Shown: positions 1-11,021 of the stretch, in pieces | How the letters are laid out: the number at the start of each line of letters is the position of its first letter | Position numbering within the stretch: the stretch's first letter is position 1 | DNA from: Sycobia sp. Sy_11 | Lineage: Eukaryota > Arthropoda > Insecta > Hymenoptera > Epichrysomallidae | Length of the DNA: 64,000 nt | Direction: 5' to 3' | Assembly: GCA_018907035.1 (NCBI GenBank) | Contig: JACCIC010000038.1 | Location: forward strand, 1,640,001 to 1,704,000 | Position numbers and translations under genes: made by a program | Notes under the pieces: model-generated | The model's input: only the letters and a program-made list of their open reading frames with translations | What the model was told of the DNA's origin: nothing | Databases searched by the model: none

Positions 1-168
1 ACTATGCTAAAACGCAATATGCGATTACTATACTATTCTTTGCATATGACCGTACAGCACTTAAGATCATATAATAATTTTATAAACAAAAGATAAAGCA
101 TACATAGGAAATCAATTTTTTAAATTCTTTCCTATGTTGGAAAGATCTGCGGGTGTTTATATACTATA

Positions 169-227
<59 letters not shown>

Positions 228-687
228 CTAATTTTCGTACACATAAGGTCTTGATTAGAAAAGACGTCGTTCTTTCCAATATTAGAAAAAGTTGAGGAAA
301 TCTAACTAGAATCCAAATAGAAAGTCTAACCATTTCCTGAATTCTCCTACTTGGCAGATTCCGCCTAGAAAAACGCCATTCTTTCCAAAATAGGGAGAAG
401 TTAAGGAAATCTGACTAGATCCAAGATAGAAAGCCTGATCATTTCCTTAAGTTTTCTACTTTTAAAATTTTGACTAGTAGAAACACGTATTTCTTTTTAA
501 CATCAATAAAAGATAAGGAAATCCGAATAAATTCGAGAAAGTAATAATTAATATAATATGATTATTAGATGATCGAAGGGAAATCTAACTCGGATCTGGC
601 GAGGTTTACCTACATGAGGAAATCATCAGTAATACTGACTAGGATCTAGCCCGAACTAGGGATATACCGAGTATATTTCTGCACGGG
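1..687 (-). mobile_element. CCCGTG-TIR DNA element, copy 1 (cut by window start)
   Basis: This is the reverse-oriented outer half of a repeated element that recurs at 3385, 11348 and 17738. The right end finishes in TTTCTGCACGGG, the inverted complement of the CCCGTGCAGAAA that opens the plus-oriented copies. Shared internal blocks include an ATGAGGAAATCATCAGTAATAC stretch near 615, several AGGAAATCTGACTAG-like repeats, and a TA microsatellite followed by the conserved word AAGGTCTTGA. No ORF is seen, so it looks non-autonomous. The other end and its flanking duplication lie outside the window. The superfamily is not recognised. Confidence 0.75.
172..222. repeat. (TA)n microsatellite inside CCCGTG element
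   Basis: An uninterrupted TA run. It sits at the same internal position in the other copies of this element (12050-12165, 18190-18220), so it appears to be carried by the element. Confidence 0.9.
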
Positions 688-839
688 GAATTATAGCATT
701 GCGTAAATCTCTTTTATGATTATGGCCGTTCGTTGCAGCAATGACGGAATTTTTGAAAAGCGCCGAATAATAAAAAGTCTCGTTGATGGAGCAAGAAAGC
801 AAACAGCTGGGTGCACGTCGACAGAATGACTGCAGAAAT

Positions 840-844
<5 letters not shown>

Positions 845-889
<45 letters not shown>
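845..889. repeat. (CT)n microsatellite
   Basis: Dinucleotide run of about 22 units with no interruption until the final TG. Confidence 0.95.
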
Positions 890-895
<6 letters not shown>

Positions 896-1429
896 TGTCC
901 CTTTCCACTTCGTTATATTACGAAGCCTTTATAGGCGAATTAGCGAGCTTAACGACCTAATCAGAGGGAACATAGTTGGCTCAAAGTGGCCGCCCAATCA
1001 TTTTAACACGCGCGGAGACGCCTCGGGCTTGAAAACGGACGTTATCCGTCCTCTTTCTAAAACAATTCCGATGCACGATATCGCCGAGATACGATTCGCT
1101 GGCATGCCAGAGCGAAAGGATTACGCGGCGCAGCATATCACCGTAGAAACACGTTATTTTCCCGTGAACGAAGAGTATTCGGCGAAGTGCTTTGAAAAAA
1201 AGAAACAAAAAGTGAAAAACAAAAAACATGGAAGATAAAATAACGACGAGCTGAGATCGTTAAAGCGCGAATTCTTCGCGTTTTACGAGGCAGTTTATTA
1301 CCCGTTATCATAATAATACTCCAAGCGTGTGCGATTTAATCGAGAGGTCAAATTAGAAATTATTTCCACATAGTTCCAGTCCCTGAATTTTTACCGGGAC
1401 TAATTTCTTCTCCCAACTCCGGCGCTCAT

Positions 1430-1430
<1 letters not shown>

Positions 1431-1467
<37 letters not shown>

Positions 1468-1472
1468 TCTCT
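1431..1472. repeat. (CT)n microsatellite
   Basis: CT run with a single CC interruption near its 3' end. Confidence 0.95.
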
Positions 1473-2819
1473 GCAGATGACAGTGACTACTATATATATA
1501 GTAATCGCGTGTTTCTTCATTGAACAACTTGAGAAATATGTACATACTTATACTTACTTATATATTATAGAACGGGAAACGTTTCGCCCCTTAAACAATA
1601 GAAGACCAATCAATACTGGGCCCCTGCACGTGCGTGCCATAAAAGAGGAAGAAACGTTAGGCGAGTCACAAAATGTGGCAGAATAAAATAGAGGGCAAAA
1701 GAAGAGGTTAAATATATACAAGTAAAGCTACGCGCGCGCTCGCACATGGGGCTTGCTTCGGCCTTCTCTACCGCGGCGGTAAACATCAAGACTGTGTCAC
1801 GCTCCTTGACCGTCTCTTTTAATCGTCGATTCATTACTCATTAGCGCCAATGAGCCATATACCCCAGCCTGCATACATATATGCATATGAACTTCTGCGT
1901 TCTAACGCCGAATTCGAGCATGCACGTTTCGCGCTACTATCCTCCCTATTGAAATGTAACACTTTAAATTGACATGCAAGATGGCGTCATGGGCTGTATA
2001 ATCAATATTGGGATCAGTAGGAAAAAAGTGTTGCAATTCATATTTATTTGTAATATTATTCATAAATCTTGAGTTAAGGCAATAATAAATGATAAAATGT
2101 AAAAACAGTAAATAAAGAGTCCCTGCCTAAGTATAGTTACTGCAGAGACCAAGAGAGTTCGTAGTTTTCAATGAAAAGTGAGATCTACCGCAATCGTACA
2201 ATGAAGTACTTTCAGAAGAAAAAAATTAACACAATAACAACAGATCTTCAATAACAAAAATAAATGCACATTGTTTTGATTGCTATATTCAATATTCACA
2301 TGTTAACAAATACTAACGCTATTTTTCTATATCACCAGCCCAGCGTCATTGAATTTGTCACAATCAAATAAGAGCCGTTTATTCGTCGGCAATCAATGAT
2401 TCTTTATAGTTTGGTCAAAAAATCCTAATGACAGAACGCTTAATAGGAAAAATTTTGTGGACTTAATTATCTCTATAATTCAATTCATCTGATGAGTAAA
2501 TAATAAAATTGATTTATTTAATGATTTCAATGCAACAAGGTTTCATAAATCTATTACAAATCAGCTTGAGCAAGGCTATTTGATAAAATAGAATCAGAGA
2601 AAACTAAAAATGTTATGTATATATAATAATAATCATAAATTGCAAGAGCCGAGTTTTCTAAGACGTGGCAATGTTAAAAATTTTAATTTAAGCGGTAAGC
2701 GTTAATAATAATTTTGAAACTTTGCATTACTAGTGGAGGCTTGAAAGTGGGCAGGGCATTGCGTCAGAAACAAGGAGAAAAAGGAAGGACGGATTCAGCA
2801 TTGTGCAAGTTCCTAGGTG

Positions 2820-2824
<5 letters not shown>

Positions 2825-2879
<55 letters not shown>
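2825..2879. repeat. (TA)n microsatellite
   Basis: Uninterrupted TA run of about 27 units. Confidence 0.95.
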
Positions 2880-2883
<4 letters not shown>

Positions 2884-3384
2884 CTATGGCACGCGCTGCA
2901 AAGATAAGATGCACGCGAGTCCCTGTGTATATATATATATTTGCACGATTTTGCTCGAGGGTCGATATAATTCACCGCTGCGGCTTTATTTTACTTGTCC
3001 GCGAGTCGAGACCGTAAAAGAGAGACAAAGAGAGGTGACGACGACCGTCTGCTCGGTTGTACACATGAACATTTTTTCGTCGCCCTATAACATGCAAACT
3101 CTCTCTCTATCTATCTATCTTTGTCTCTCTTTTTCATCCTCTATATACATCCCTCTCGACCTAATTGAGTAAGCAAAGCGCACATTTAAATATTTGCGCG
3201 AAGAACTAATAAATTCGAGCCGCCAATTAACACCGTCAATAAAATCAATAAGCAAGATCGATAAACTACTTAGCATAAATCATCGATAATTTTTTTAATT
3301 TTATCTTTAATGTTGAATTTAGTTCTGCTCTATTCATAGAACTGTTCATTCTTTCATCATAAATGATTTCTCGAGTTCTAATAT

Positions 3385-4225
3385 CCCGTGCAGAAATATA
3401 CTCCGCGTATCCCCATATAATAATCGACTTATATGAATTATTACTTCCTCGACTTTATTCGGATTTTCTTATCTTTTATTGATGTTAGAAAGAAATACGT
3501 GTTTTCTATGGTCAAAATTTTACAAGTAGCAAAATTAAGGAAATGATGAGACTTTCTATCTTGGATCTAGTTAGACTTCCTTCACTTCTTCCTATATTTG
3601 GAAAGAATGTCGTACTTTCTAGGCTGTATCTGCCAAGTAGGAGAATTAAGGAAATAGTTAGGCTTTCTATTTTAATTCTAGTTAGATTTCCTCAATTTTT
3701 TCATTTATTCGAGTATTATGTGTGTGTACGTACGAGCGGGCGCGCGCGTATATGTGTGTACATTAACCCGTAGATCTTTCCAACATGGAAAAGAGTTTAA
3801 AGAATAGATTTACTATATATGTTTTATGTTGTGTTTATAAAATTATTATATGATGTTAAGTAATGTACGGTTATATGCAATGTATAGTATCGTAATTGCA
3901 TATTGCGTTTTAGCATAGTGAATAATGCATTAGCTTGCGAATCGTAAGGTCGTGGGTTTCGATACTCATCGAAGGCCAGAATTTTTTTCATTGAAATAAA
4001 ATATTTATATGTTCTACAGAGATGTTTAATTAACTATTAATAATTTTTTATACACTAATTATTGTAAATATTTGATTTGTTAATTGTAAATTGTATACGT
4101 AATAATGCATATAGAAAATAATTTATAAATTCTAATTAAATGGTATGCGTTACTTAAATACGTAAATATATTTTTTATTTTAAATAAATATTATATTGAA
4201 TTTTTATTAAATATAGTAGGTGGAA
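3385..4225 (+). mobile_element. CCCGTG-TIR DNA element, copy 2 (3' part missing)
   Basis: Plus-oriented copy starting CCCGTGCAGAAATATA and collinear with the full copy at 17738-18980 through the tRNA-like segment and the AT-rich stretch near 4160. At about 4200 the match stops, and the 3' LTR end of a minus-strand copia element starts at 4226. In place of the usual TA run this copy has a GT/GC-rich microsatellite near 3718-3750. The 3' terminus with the matching TIR is absent, so the copia insertion was followed by, or associated with, loss of the rest. Confidence 0.75.
3908..3980 (+). repeat. tRNA-like segment inside CCCGTG element
   Basis: Contains a pol III B-box-like GGGTTTCGATACTC and, upstream, an A-box-like TAGCATAGTGAATAATGC. 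The same block recurs at 11833-11905 (minus) and 18413-18483. The anticodon arm does not form a proper seven-base loop with T33, so this is a tRNA relic, not a tRNA gene. Confidence 0.5.
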
Positions 4226-4566
4226 TGTTAAAATAAAGATACACGAAATAATCTTTTAACATGAACTTTATTTCAAACGAGGAAAGAAAAGACGTCTGTT
4301 CAAACGAAAGGACAACGCAAGACTCACTACAGTACTCGAAATTGAAAACTCTGCAAGCCTTTGTGAGAAACTTAAAACCTATATAAAAACTCATCAGGCA
4401 TCTAGGCAATAAACTCATAAATCATTTGCCGCGCAGGGCAGCAAAGACGCATATCGTAATAAGACACAGTGGACACATATGTTTACATCCTTTTACGATA
4501 CTCTCCAATATTTAGTTTCAAGTATTTTTTGCTTTATTATTTATAGAAGGCTAAAATAATCAAACA
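4226..4566 (-). repeat. 3' LTR of minus-strand copia element
   Basis: Read on the minus strand the 341-bp segment begins TGTTTGATTATT and ends TTTTAACA, the TG...CA ends of an LTR. The partner LTR is not in the window, so the boundaries rest on these ends and on the adjacent polypurine tract. Confidence 0.65.
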
Positions 4567-4579
4567 CGCCCCCTCAAAA
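4567..4579 (-). other. Polypurine tract of minus-strand copia element
   Basis: Minus-strand TTTTGAGGGGGCG lies directly upstream of the LTR start TGTTTG, the expected place and composition for plus-strand DNA priming. Confidence 0.65.
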
Positions 4580-4799
4580 ATTACTTGAGTAAATATAATA
4601 ATATATAATAAAATAAAACTTAATATTAGATATACGATAGTTCCTTTCAGTCTATATTCTTTCCTTGTTTGTTCTGGGAAATTACACACGGTCCAACATT
4701 TGTTGCAAGGGATAGGGAAACCCAGTAAAACCTATTCAAACCGTCTCTATTACTAATATAAAATTTATATTAATGAAAACAATATGAATTATATTTTTA

Positions 4800-5114
4800 T
4801 TATTCCTCCATGCTCATTCCTTTTCTGAATTCAACGAATTTCACAGTTGGCAATGACTTTGTTAGTGCATCAGCAATCTGCTCCCCTGTGGAAATATGTT
4901 TCAATATTATTACATTTTTCTCTATTTGCTCTCTCGAGAAATGATATTTAATATCTATATGTTTTGATCGCTTATGATTACTTGGGTTATTTGCTATACT
5001 TATACAACCGTTATTATCTTCATAAATTACAATCGATTTCATGATTTTAATTTCTATACTATTTATTAAAGACTTTAGCCATAATGCTTCTTTAACACCT
5101 TCAAATAAAGCCAT
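4800..5114 (-). pseudogene. copia Pol fragment, RNase H domain
   Basis: A 104-residue open frame matching the C-terminal end of copia polyproteins. It shows the YEDNNGCISIANNP motif with the RNase H catalytic Asp, the KHIDIKYHF motif, and a terminal EQIADALTKSLP, the usual copia Pol ending. The conserved S(T)EAEY-like segment lies just upstream (5115-5160) but frame breaks separate it. It is part of the decayed element ending at the 4226-4566 LTR and is not expected to be functional. Confidence 0.8.
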
Positions 5115-5617
5115 ATATTCTGCCTCTGTTGAAGAAGCTGCTACAGATGCTTGTCTTTTAGTATTCCAGCAAATCGTGCATTTTTTAAATAACTTAAATA
5201 AGTAGCCTGTAGTACTTTTTCTATCAGTACCTTCATGACCACCCGAATAAGATTTAAGATAACCGCTTAAAATATTTTCACTGTTGCCTTTTGTATAAGT
5301 TAATTATAAATTCATCAAACCTTTCAAATATCTTAAAACTCTTTCTAGGTATTTCCATAGTTCTGTATTATTTTTATTTGAATATCTACTTAGAAAATGT
5401 TTTGCTGTACTCAAATCTGGACGCGTATAAATCATTACATACATTAAGCATCCGATATGATTTTGAAAAGGGCGTCATATTTGTTATCTGAATTTATATC
5501 ATTATAATTTATATTATTTTCAACTGGTGTGTTTACAGCATCACGATCACTGATGTTAAATTAATTTAAAATCGTTTTTATATATGAACTCTAATTAAGA
5601 ATAAGTACATCATTATG

Positions 5618-5895
5618 TCATTATTTCATAATTTCATAATTTCATAATTTCATTATTTCATAATTTCATTAATTCATAATTTCATTATTTCATAATTTAA
5701 TTATTTGATAATTTAATTATTTCATAACTTCATTATTTCATAATTTCATTACTTCATAATTTCATTATTCCATTATTTTATCATTTCATAATTTTATAAT
5801 TTCATTATTTCATTATTTCATAAATTTATAATTTCATTATTTCATTATTTCATTATTTCATTATTTCATAATTTAATTATTTAATTATTTCATTA
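5618..5895. repeat. AT-rich tandem array, TTTCATAA/TTATTTCAT units
   Basis: Roughly 280 bases of imperfect 8-10-base units built on ATTTCATAATTTCATT, with variants ending in TAAT, TTAT or GATA. It interrupts the remains of copia reverse transcriptase, so it expanded after that element died. Confidence 0.85.
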
Positions 5896-6173
5896 TATAC
5901 ATCATAATTACATCTTATTATAATATTTTTATTCCATGAAATAGTTTAATTTCTTTTAATTCATTAAATCATTTTTAAAATTATTCATTGTGTGAATATC
6001 GGTTGTAACGATTACTAAATCATGTGCGTAGTATGTATGTCAACATATATATTCTTAGATATTTCTCCTTTATTTAAATATATATGCAACGATCGATTAA
6101 TGAATTTTGAAAACCATTTGCTATTAATGTTTTATCAAAAGTTTTAAACCAACATCTTACTGCTCGTTTCAAT

Positions 6174-6174
<1 letters not shown>

Positions 6175-6243
<69 letters not shown>
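6175..6243. repeat. (TA)n microsatellite
   Basis: Uninterrupted TA run of about 34 units inside the decayed copia copy. Confidence 0.95.
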
Positions 6244-6245
<2 letters not shown>

Positions 6246-7704
6246 CTTTATTTAATTTACAAACTTGATTTGTTTTGTATTTAATTCCTTCAGAATTTTC
6301 ATGTAAATTTCTTTCTACAACGAACCATTTAAAAATGCAATTTTTACATTCATATGGTGAATAAGCAAATTATATTGCTTTGAAAACAATATAATTAATT
6401 TAAAGCTTGTAATTCTTGCTACTGAAGCAAAAGTCTCATTATAATCAATTAAATGTTTTTGATTAAAACTACGAGCAACAAGATGCGCTTTATATTTTAA
6501 TGGATTTTCATGTTCATGATTTTTAATAGCGAATACCTATTTGCAATCTATAATATTTTTGTTTTGTGGCTTTGATACTAGTATCCAAGTTTTATTAAAG
6601 TAATATGAATTTAATTCATCTTTAATTGCTTGTTCCCATTTTTTCATTATGGATATTATTTTGAATATCATTGAAATTATCGGGAATTTTACAATTTACT
6701 AATTGTGCACACAAAACGTAATTAATTTTTTTATAAGAAATTCTTGGTCCATTTTTTGACTTTATTACTCCTTAGATTTGTATTTATTTTCTTTGTATTA
6801 TACTTATCATTTTGAAATTCTGACTGATTGCAATGATCTATTTCTATTATAGATTTATTAGACTTGTTCAAATTCTCATTTGAATTTCTGACTATTTTCA
6901 AATCTTGTTTATCTGATTCATTTTTCTCAGATTGTTCTTCCAGAAATTTTTCTGATTTTTGATTATCAGATTTCTGAAGTTCTACTGATTTGTTACGAAC
7001 ATCACGTTCATCAGTTTTCTTGGAATTTTTTTTAACAATTCCTTCCAGAATTTTTTCTGATTTTCCATTATCAGATTTCTGAGGCTCTACTGATTTGTAA
7101 CAAACATTACGTTCATCAGTTTTCTTGGAAATTTTATTACAATTCCTTCAAACCTCATTTCTGGTCTGGAATTCAAAAAATTTATTTCATCAGCTATCAC
7201 ATCCCTTGCTACAATAAATTTTTCTGAGTCTACATCCCATATTTTATAATAAAATTAAATTTAAAACATAACCAACTAAAATACCTTTCCAAGATTGATC
7301 ATCAAAATTTTAATTTTTGTTTTTTTTATTTTATTATTTACATATATTGTACTATCGAAAACTTGTAAATATTTTACTATAGGATTTTTACCATACCATA
7401 ATTGATATGGTATTTTATACTATTTTAAAGCATTAGTAAGGGTTCAATTTATTAAATACATAGCAATTAAAACTGCTTCTCCCCAAATTACTTCCTTCAG
7501 TTTATCTCACTTATCAAGGAAGTACATTTCAGTAATTGTTCTAATCATTCTTTCTCCATTTAATAATAGAGTATGAGGAACTGTTAAATGATAGCTGGTT
7601 TAATTATATTTGCAATAGTCCTTCATTTCATTCGATAAATACTTTCCACCATAATCACAATATAAATTAACTATTTTTAAATTAAAATGAGTTTGACTTT
7701 TTTT

Positions 7705-7870
7705 TTATAAAGTCTTTGAAATAGAAAATACATCTGACTTTAATACTATTAAATATGTAATGCAGTAGTGCGCAAATTCATCTACAAACAATACAAAATA
7801 ATTTTTACCATCTAATGGCGAAGGAGTGATTGGTCCGCAAACATCTAAATGAATAATAAAAAATGGTCTT
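7705..7870 (-). pseudogene. copia integrase fragment interrupted by second copia
   Basis: The minus-strand frame reads RPFFIIHLDVCGPITPS and on to LDGKNYFVLFVDEFAHY. It aligns directly with the integrase core of the plus-strand element (residues around 497-530 there), including the first catalytic Asp. The homology stops at 7870, the base before TGTTGGG, the LTR start of the plus-strand element. The extra residues an ORF finder adds upstream of Arg-Pro come from that LTR, which makes this a clean insertion junction. Confidence 0.85.
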
Positions 7871-8171
7871 TGTTGGGTTTCCCCGACATATACATAATAT
7901 ATATATGCCGGGTGCAAAAATAAATATCGTCTATTTCCTATGTATACAAGCATTGTCGTCCGTCATAAATTTTTATGGCACCTCCTGCATCTCAGGAGAC
8001 CTTTTCATTCTACACACCTCTATAAGACTGCATCTGCAAGTCTCTATTAGTCAGTTGTGAGTAGTTACTTGCCTAGAACAGTCGTGCTTTCCATTTCTTG
8101 TTTTCTTAAAATAAATTATAATTATTAAATATAAATTAATACATTTATTATTTAGACCCTAATTCCCAATA
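7871..8171 (+). repeat. 5' LTR of plus-strand copia element
   Basis: 301 bp beginning TGTTGGGTTT and ending CCCAATA directly before the primer-binding site. The start matches the TGTTGG beginning usual for copia LTRs. The outer boundary is confirmed because integrase homology of the disrupted element stops at the preceding base. Confidence 0.8.
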
Positions 8172-8185
8172 GGTTATGGGCTCAG
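8172..8185 (+). other. Primer-binding site, copia type
   Basis: GGTTATGGGCTCAG follows the LTR. As I recall it, Drosophila copia uses GGTTATGGGCCCAG, pairing with an internal part of initiator methionine tRNA. One base differs. Confidence 0.75.
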
Positions 8186-8196
8186 TTGCGTAGTTA

Positions 8197-8200
<4 letters not shown>

Positions 8201-8231
<31 letters not shown>
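8201..8231. repeat. (TA)n microsatellite in copia leader
   Basis: Short TA run between primer-binding site and Gag start. Confidence 0.9.
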
Positions 8232-8235
<4 letters not shown>

Positions 8236-8457
8236 AAAGTGTATAAAATAAATAAGTTAATAATATAATAATAAGTGTTTAACCGTGTGTATATATTAAT
8301 AAGTGTATTAACCGTGTGTATTAATAATAAAGTGTATAAAATATATACGTTAATAATATAATAATATACGTGTATTAAATAATATAAGATTATACGTGCT
8401 ATATATATTAATTAAGTCTGATACTTCAGAGTGTTAAATTAAAAAAATTGTAGCAAA

Positions 8458-10920
8458 ATGGAGTCATTAAAAATCAAAAGAAATATCAAGCCTTTTGATG
8501 GAGGTCGTTATAATGTATGGAAACTAAGAGTCCGTGCTTTATTTATGGAACTTGGCGTAATCGAAGTTGTAGACCAAGAAATTCCAGCAACTTTATCTGA
8601 GGAGTGGAAAAAGGTCGAAAATATTGCAAAAAGTGTTTTAATAGAATACTTATCAGATTATTTCGTCGGTTTTGTGGATAATAATGTTACTGCTAAACAA
8701 ATCTTTCAAAAATTGGATCAAATATATGAGAGAAAAAGTTTAGCTTCGCAAATTGCTCTTCGAAAAAAGCTGTTATCGTTGAAGTTAGAAGGTGACTTAA
8801 CTTTAATTAAACATTTTGCAATTTTTGATGATTTAGTGACAGAATTAGTGGCGGCAGGGGTAAGAATTGAAGAAGCGGATAAAGTTTCGCATTTGTTATT
8901 AACACTTCCGTCAGCTTATGAAGGTGTCATAACCGCAATAGAAACATTAAGTGAAGATAACTTAACGTTATCATTTGTAAAAACGAGACTCTTGGATTAT
9001 GAAACTAAACTTAAAATTGAAAACAGCGATACGAGTGCTAAAGTATTACATGCTGAACGAGAGTGTAAAGTGAATCAGAAAAGTCGCCCATACAATTTTT
9101 CAAGAAAATTTCAACATCGTGAGCGTGATGAAAACAAGAAATCATGTTTTAAACAAAGAAAGTGTCGATTTTGTGCCAGAATAGGACATTTACAAAAAGA
9201 TTGTTTTTTCTATAAAAAACAGTTCATAAAAATAAATCAAAATAGTAATAAGAAAGCCCTTGCTATAATGAACCCGTCAAATAACGATGCTAAATTTGCA
9301 TTTATGGCTGCAGATTTCCAAACGGCGGAGGATAAATTAACGTTCGTTCTAGACTCCGGAGCATCGGACCATTTAATTAATGACGAAAAATTTTTTGAGA
9401 AAAGTGTTATTCTGGAAACACCAATCAACATTTCCGTGGCAAAGAATGGTGTCTTTATAACAGCTAAAAAAAGGGGCACTATACATGTTATCAGTAACAT
9501 GGGTATTGAAGGAGTTATAGAAGATGTTTTATACTGTCCAGACATCCCCCAAAATTTATTATCAGTTAGGAAGATGCAGAAGGCTGGAATGACTATAGTT
9601 TTCGACCAGGACGGTGTACAAATCAAAAAGGGAGGTACCGTTTTAATAACAGGTAAACTTTTAAGTAATTTAATTATGCTTGAGTTCAGAATTAATATGC
9701 ATCCTGTTTATAAACGTTATCAATTAAATCAGGCTATAAATAGTAATTATGAACTCTGGCATGAAAGATTGGGTCATATTGGTAAATTTAAATTTGTAGA
9801 ATTGAGGGATAAACAATTGGTAGTTGACACTGACAAATTAAATAATATTATACCATCAGATTATTTATGTGAAGCTTGTATAAATGGTAAACAAACTCAA
9901 TTATCATTTCAAAAAATGAAAGATAAAAGTCATGTCAAGCGGCCATTATTTATTGTTCATTCTGATGTCTGCGGACCAATCACTCCTTCTACCGTAAACA
10001 ATAATAATTATTTTGTAATTTTTGTTGGTGAATTTACTCATTATACGGTAACGTATTTGCTTACGTATAAATCAGAAGTTTTTTCTGTTTTTAAAGATGT
10101 TGTTCGCAAAAGTGAAAATCATTTTCAATTAAAATTAGTTAATTTATATTGCGATAATGGAAGAGAGTATTTATCGAACGAAATGAAAGATTTTTTTACT
10201 GAAAAAGGCATTACTTTTCACTTAACTGTCCCTCGAACGCCGCAATTAAATGGGGTCGCGGAGCGTATGAATCGCACGATTATAGAAAAAGCTCGCGCTA
10301 TGATTTTTGGTGCAAAGTTGGATAAATCTTTTTGGGGAGAAGCAGTTTTAACTGCTACGTATTTAATTAATCTAACATCAACAAAAGCATTGAAGTGCGA
10401 GAAAACGCCATATGAAATGTGGCATGATAAAAAGCCTTCAGTTAAATACTTACGTGTTTTCGGTTCTACAGTTTTTGTACTTAATAAAGTCAAAAAATCA
10501 AAATTTGAAGAGAAGTCTTGGAAAGGCATATTAGTTGGATACGAACCAAACGGGTACAAAGTTTGGAATGTAGAAAATAAAAAATATGTTGTCGTAAGAG
10601 ACGTAATTTTCGATGAAATTAATTACTTAACGACAAGGCCAAAAATGAGGCAATATCATAGTAATGATAAAAACGTTGTAAATGAAACTGATACAACTGA
10701 TGTCGAGTCAACATCAGTAAACTGTCCTCCAATCAGAAATGATAAATCAGGTACAAAAATTAACAGTAAATCAGATATAAATAAAAACAGTAAATCTGAT
10801 AGTGACAAATCAGATATAAATAAAACCTGTAAATCTGATAAGGATAAATCCGAAGCTAACTGTAAACCTGATGGGCCAAATGAAAATTGCACGAAAATTC
10901 GAATTTTAATTCTACATTAA
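8458..10920 (+). CDS. copia Gag-protease-integrase polyprotein (truncated)
   Basis: 820 residues; copia polyproteins are normally about 1,400. Visible domains in order: Gag of the UBN2/DUF4219 type (FDGGRYNVWKLRVRALF near 14-30, then about 80-185); zinc knuckle C236-x2-C-x4-H-x4-C249; aspartic protease with Asp299-Ser-Gly; pre-integrase zinc motif from His435; integrase core with Asp503, Asp566 and Glu602, where the last spacing is exactly 35, so the catalytic triad is intact. A Lys/Ser/Asp-rich linker follows from about 740. A frameshift near 10890 ends the ORF, although the +1 frame continues into the conserved SERLKLNNPISYNEDD linker until about 11040. Reverse transcriptase and RNase H are gone, so it cannot replicate alone. 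Confidence 0.9.
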   Translation: MESLKIKRNIKPFDGGRYNVWKLRVRALFMELGVIEVVDQEIPATLSEEWKKVENIAKSVLIEYLSDYFVGFVDNNVTAKQIFQKLDQIYERKSLASQIALRKKLLSLKLEGDLTLIKHFAIFDDLVTELVAAGVRIEEADKVSHLLLTLPSAYEGVITAIETLSEDNLTLSFVKTRLLDYETKLKIENSDTSAKVLHAERECKVNQKSRPYNFSRKFQHRERDENKKSCFKQRKCRFCARIGHLQKDCFFYKKQFIKINQNSNKKALAIMNPSNNDAKFAFMAADFQTAEDKLTFVLDSGASDHLINDEKFFEKSVILETPINISVAKNGVFITAKKRGTIHVISNMGIEGVIEDVLYCPDIPQNLLSVRKMQKAGMTIVFDQDGVQIKKGGTVLITGKLLSNLIMLEFRINMHPVYKRYQLNQAINSNYELWHERLGHIGKFKFVELRDKQLVVDTDKLNNIIPSDYLCEACINGKQTQLSFQKMKDKSHVKRPLFIVHSDVCGPITPSTVNNNNYFVIFVGEFTHYTVTYLLTYKSEVFSVFKDVVRKSENHFQLKLVNLYCDNGREYLSNEMKDFFTEKGITFHLTVPRTPQLNGVAERMNRTIIEKARAMIFGAKLDKSFWGEAVLTATYLINLTSTKALKCEKTPYEMWHDKKPSVKYLRVFGSTVFVLNKVKKSKFEEKSWKGILVGYEPNGYKVWNVENKKYVVVRDVIFDEINYLTTRPKMRQYHSNDKNVVNETDTTDVESTSVNCPPIRNDKSGTKINSKSDINKNSKSDSDKSDINKTCKSDKDKSEANCKPDGPNENCTKIRILILH

Positions 10921-11021
10921 AAAACAGAAATATTAATAACGAATCTAAAGAACAATTTAGTAATAGAAGGAGTGAAAGGTTAAAACTAAATAATCCAATA
11001 TCTTATAACGAAGACGATATA

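Larger units (their letters stand above)
688..3384. other. Non-coding stretch with microsatellites
   Basis: I see no gene here. It holds CT runs at 845-889 and 1431-1472 and a TA run at 2825-2879. Several short open frames cross these repeats and are repeat artefacts (CT reads as Leu-Ser, TA as Ile-Tyr). A moderately GC-rich patch lies at about 960-1180. The CT run at 1431 ends in GCAG and mimics a splice acceptor, but nothing coding follows. Confidence 0.6.
5115..7704 (-). pseudogene. Degenerate copia reverse transcriptase and linker
   Basis: No long open frame survives, but minus-strand reading in shifting frames gives copia-like pieces. Near 6420-6600 there are reverse-transcriptase N-terminal fragments. 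Near 6790-7140 there is a Ser/Lys/Asp-rich linker with repeated KSDN-type motifs, like the linker of the plus-strand element at 10680-10870. Near 7440-7660 there is the integrase C-terminal part. The region also hosts a minisatellite (5618-5895) and a TA run (6175-6243). The interpretation depends on the flanking RNase H and integrase matches. Confidence 0.6.
4226..7870 (-). mobile_element. Decayed Ty1/copia retrotransposon (minus strand), 3' portion
   Basis: On the minus strand the order is integrase remnant (7705-7870), linker, degenerate reverse transcriptase, RNase H (4800-5114), polypurine tract and 3' LTR (4226-4566). Many stops and frameshifts interrupt it. Its Gag, protease and 5' LTR are missing: a second copia element (plus strand) begins exactly inside its integrase at 7871. 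A TTTCATAA-type tandem array (5618-5895) and a TA run (6175-6243) have expanded within its reverse transcriptase region. It is related to the plus-strand element, since the integrase motif HxDVCGPITPS is shared, but its LTR is different. Confidence 0.8.

Noticed and set aside
783..1238. 151-codon ORF across a CT repeat
   Set aside because: The middle is a Leu-Ser run from the CT microsatellite and the flanks show no domain; an overlapping ORF on the other strand has equal support.
1460..1480. Splice acceptor after a CT run
   Set aside because: The pyrimidine tract is a microsatellite ending in GCAG by chance; no coding sequence or donor follows.
3908..3980. Functional tRNA gene
   Set aside because: The B box is good but the anticodon loop and acceptor arm do not fold, and the block is carried as part of a repeated element.
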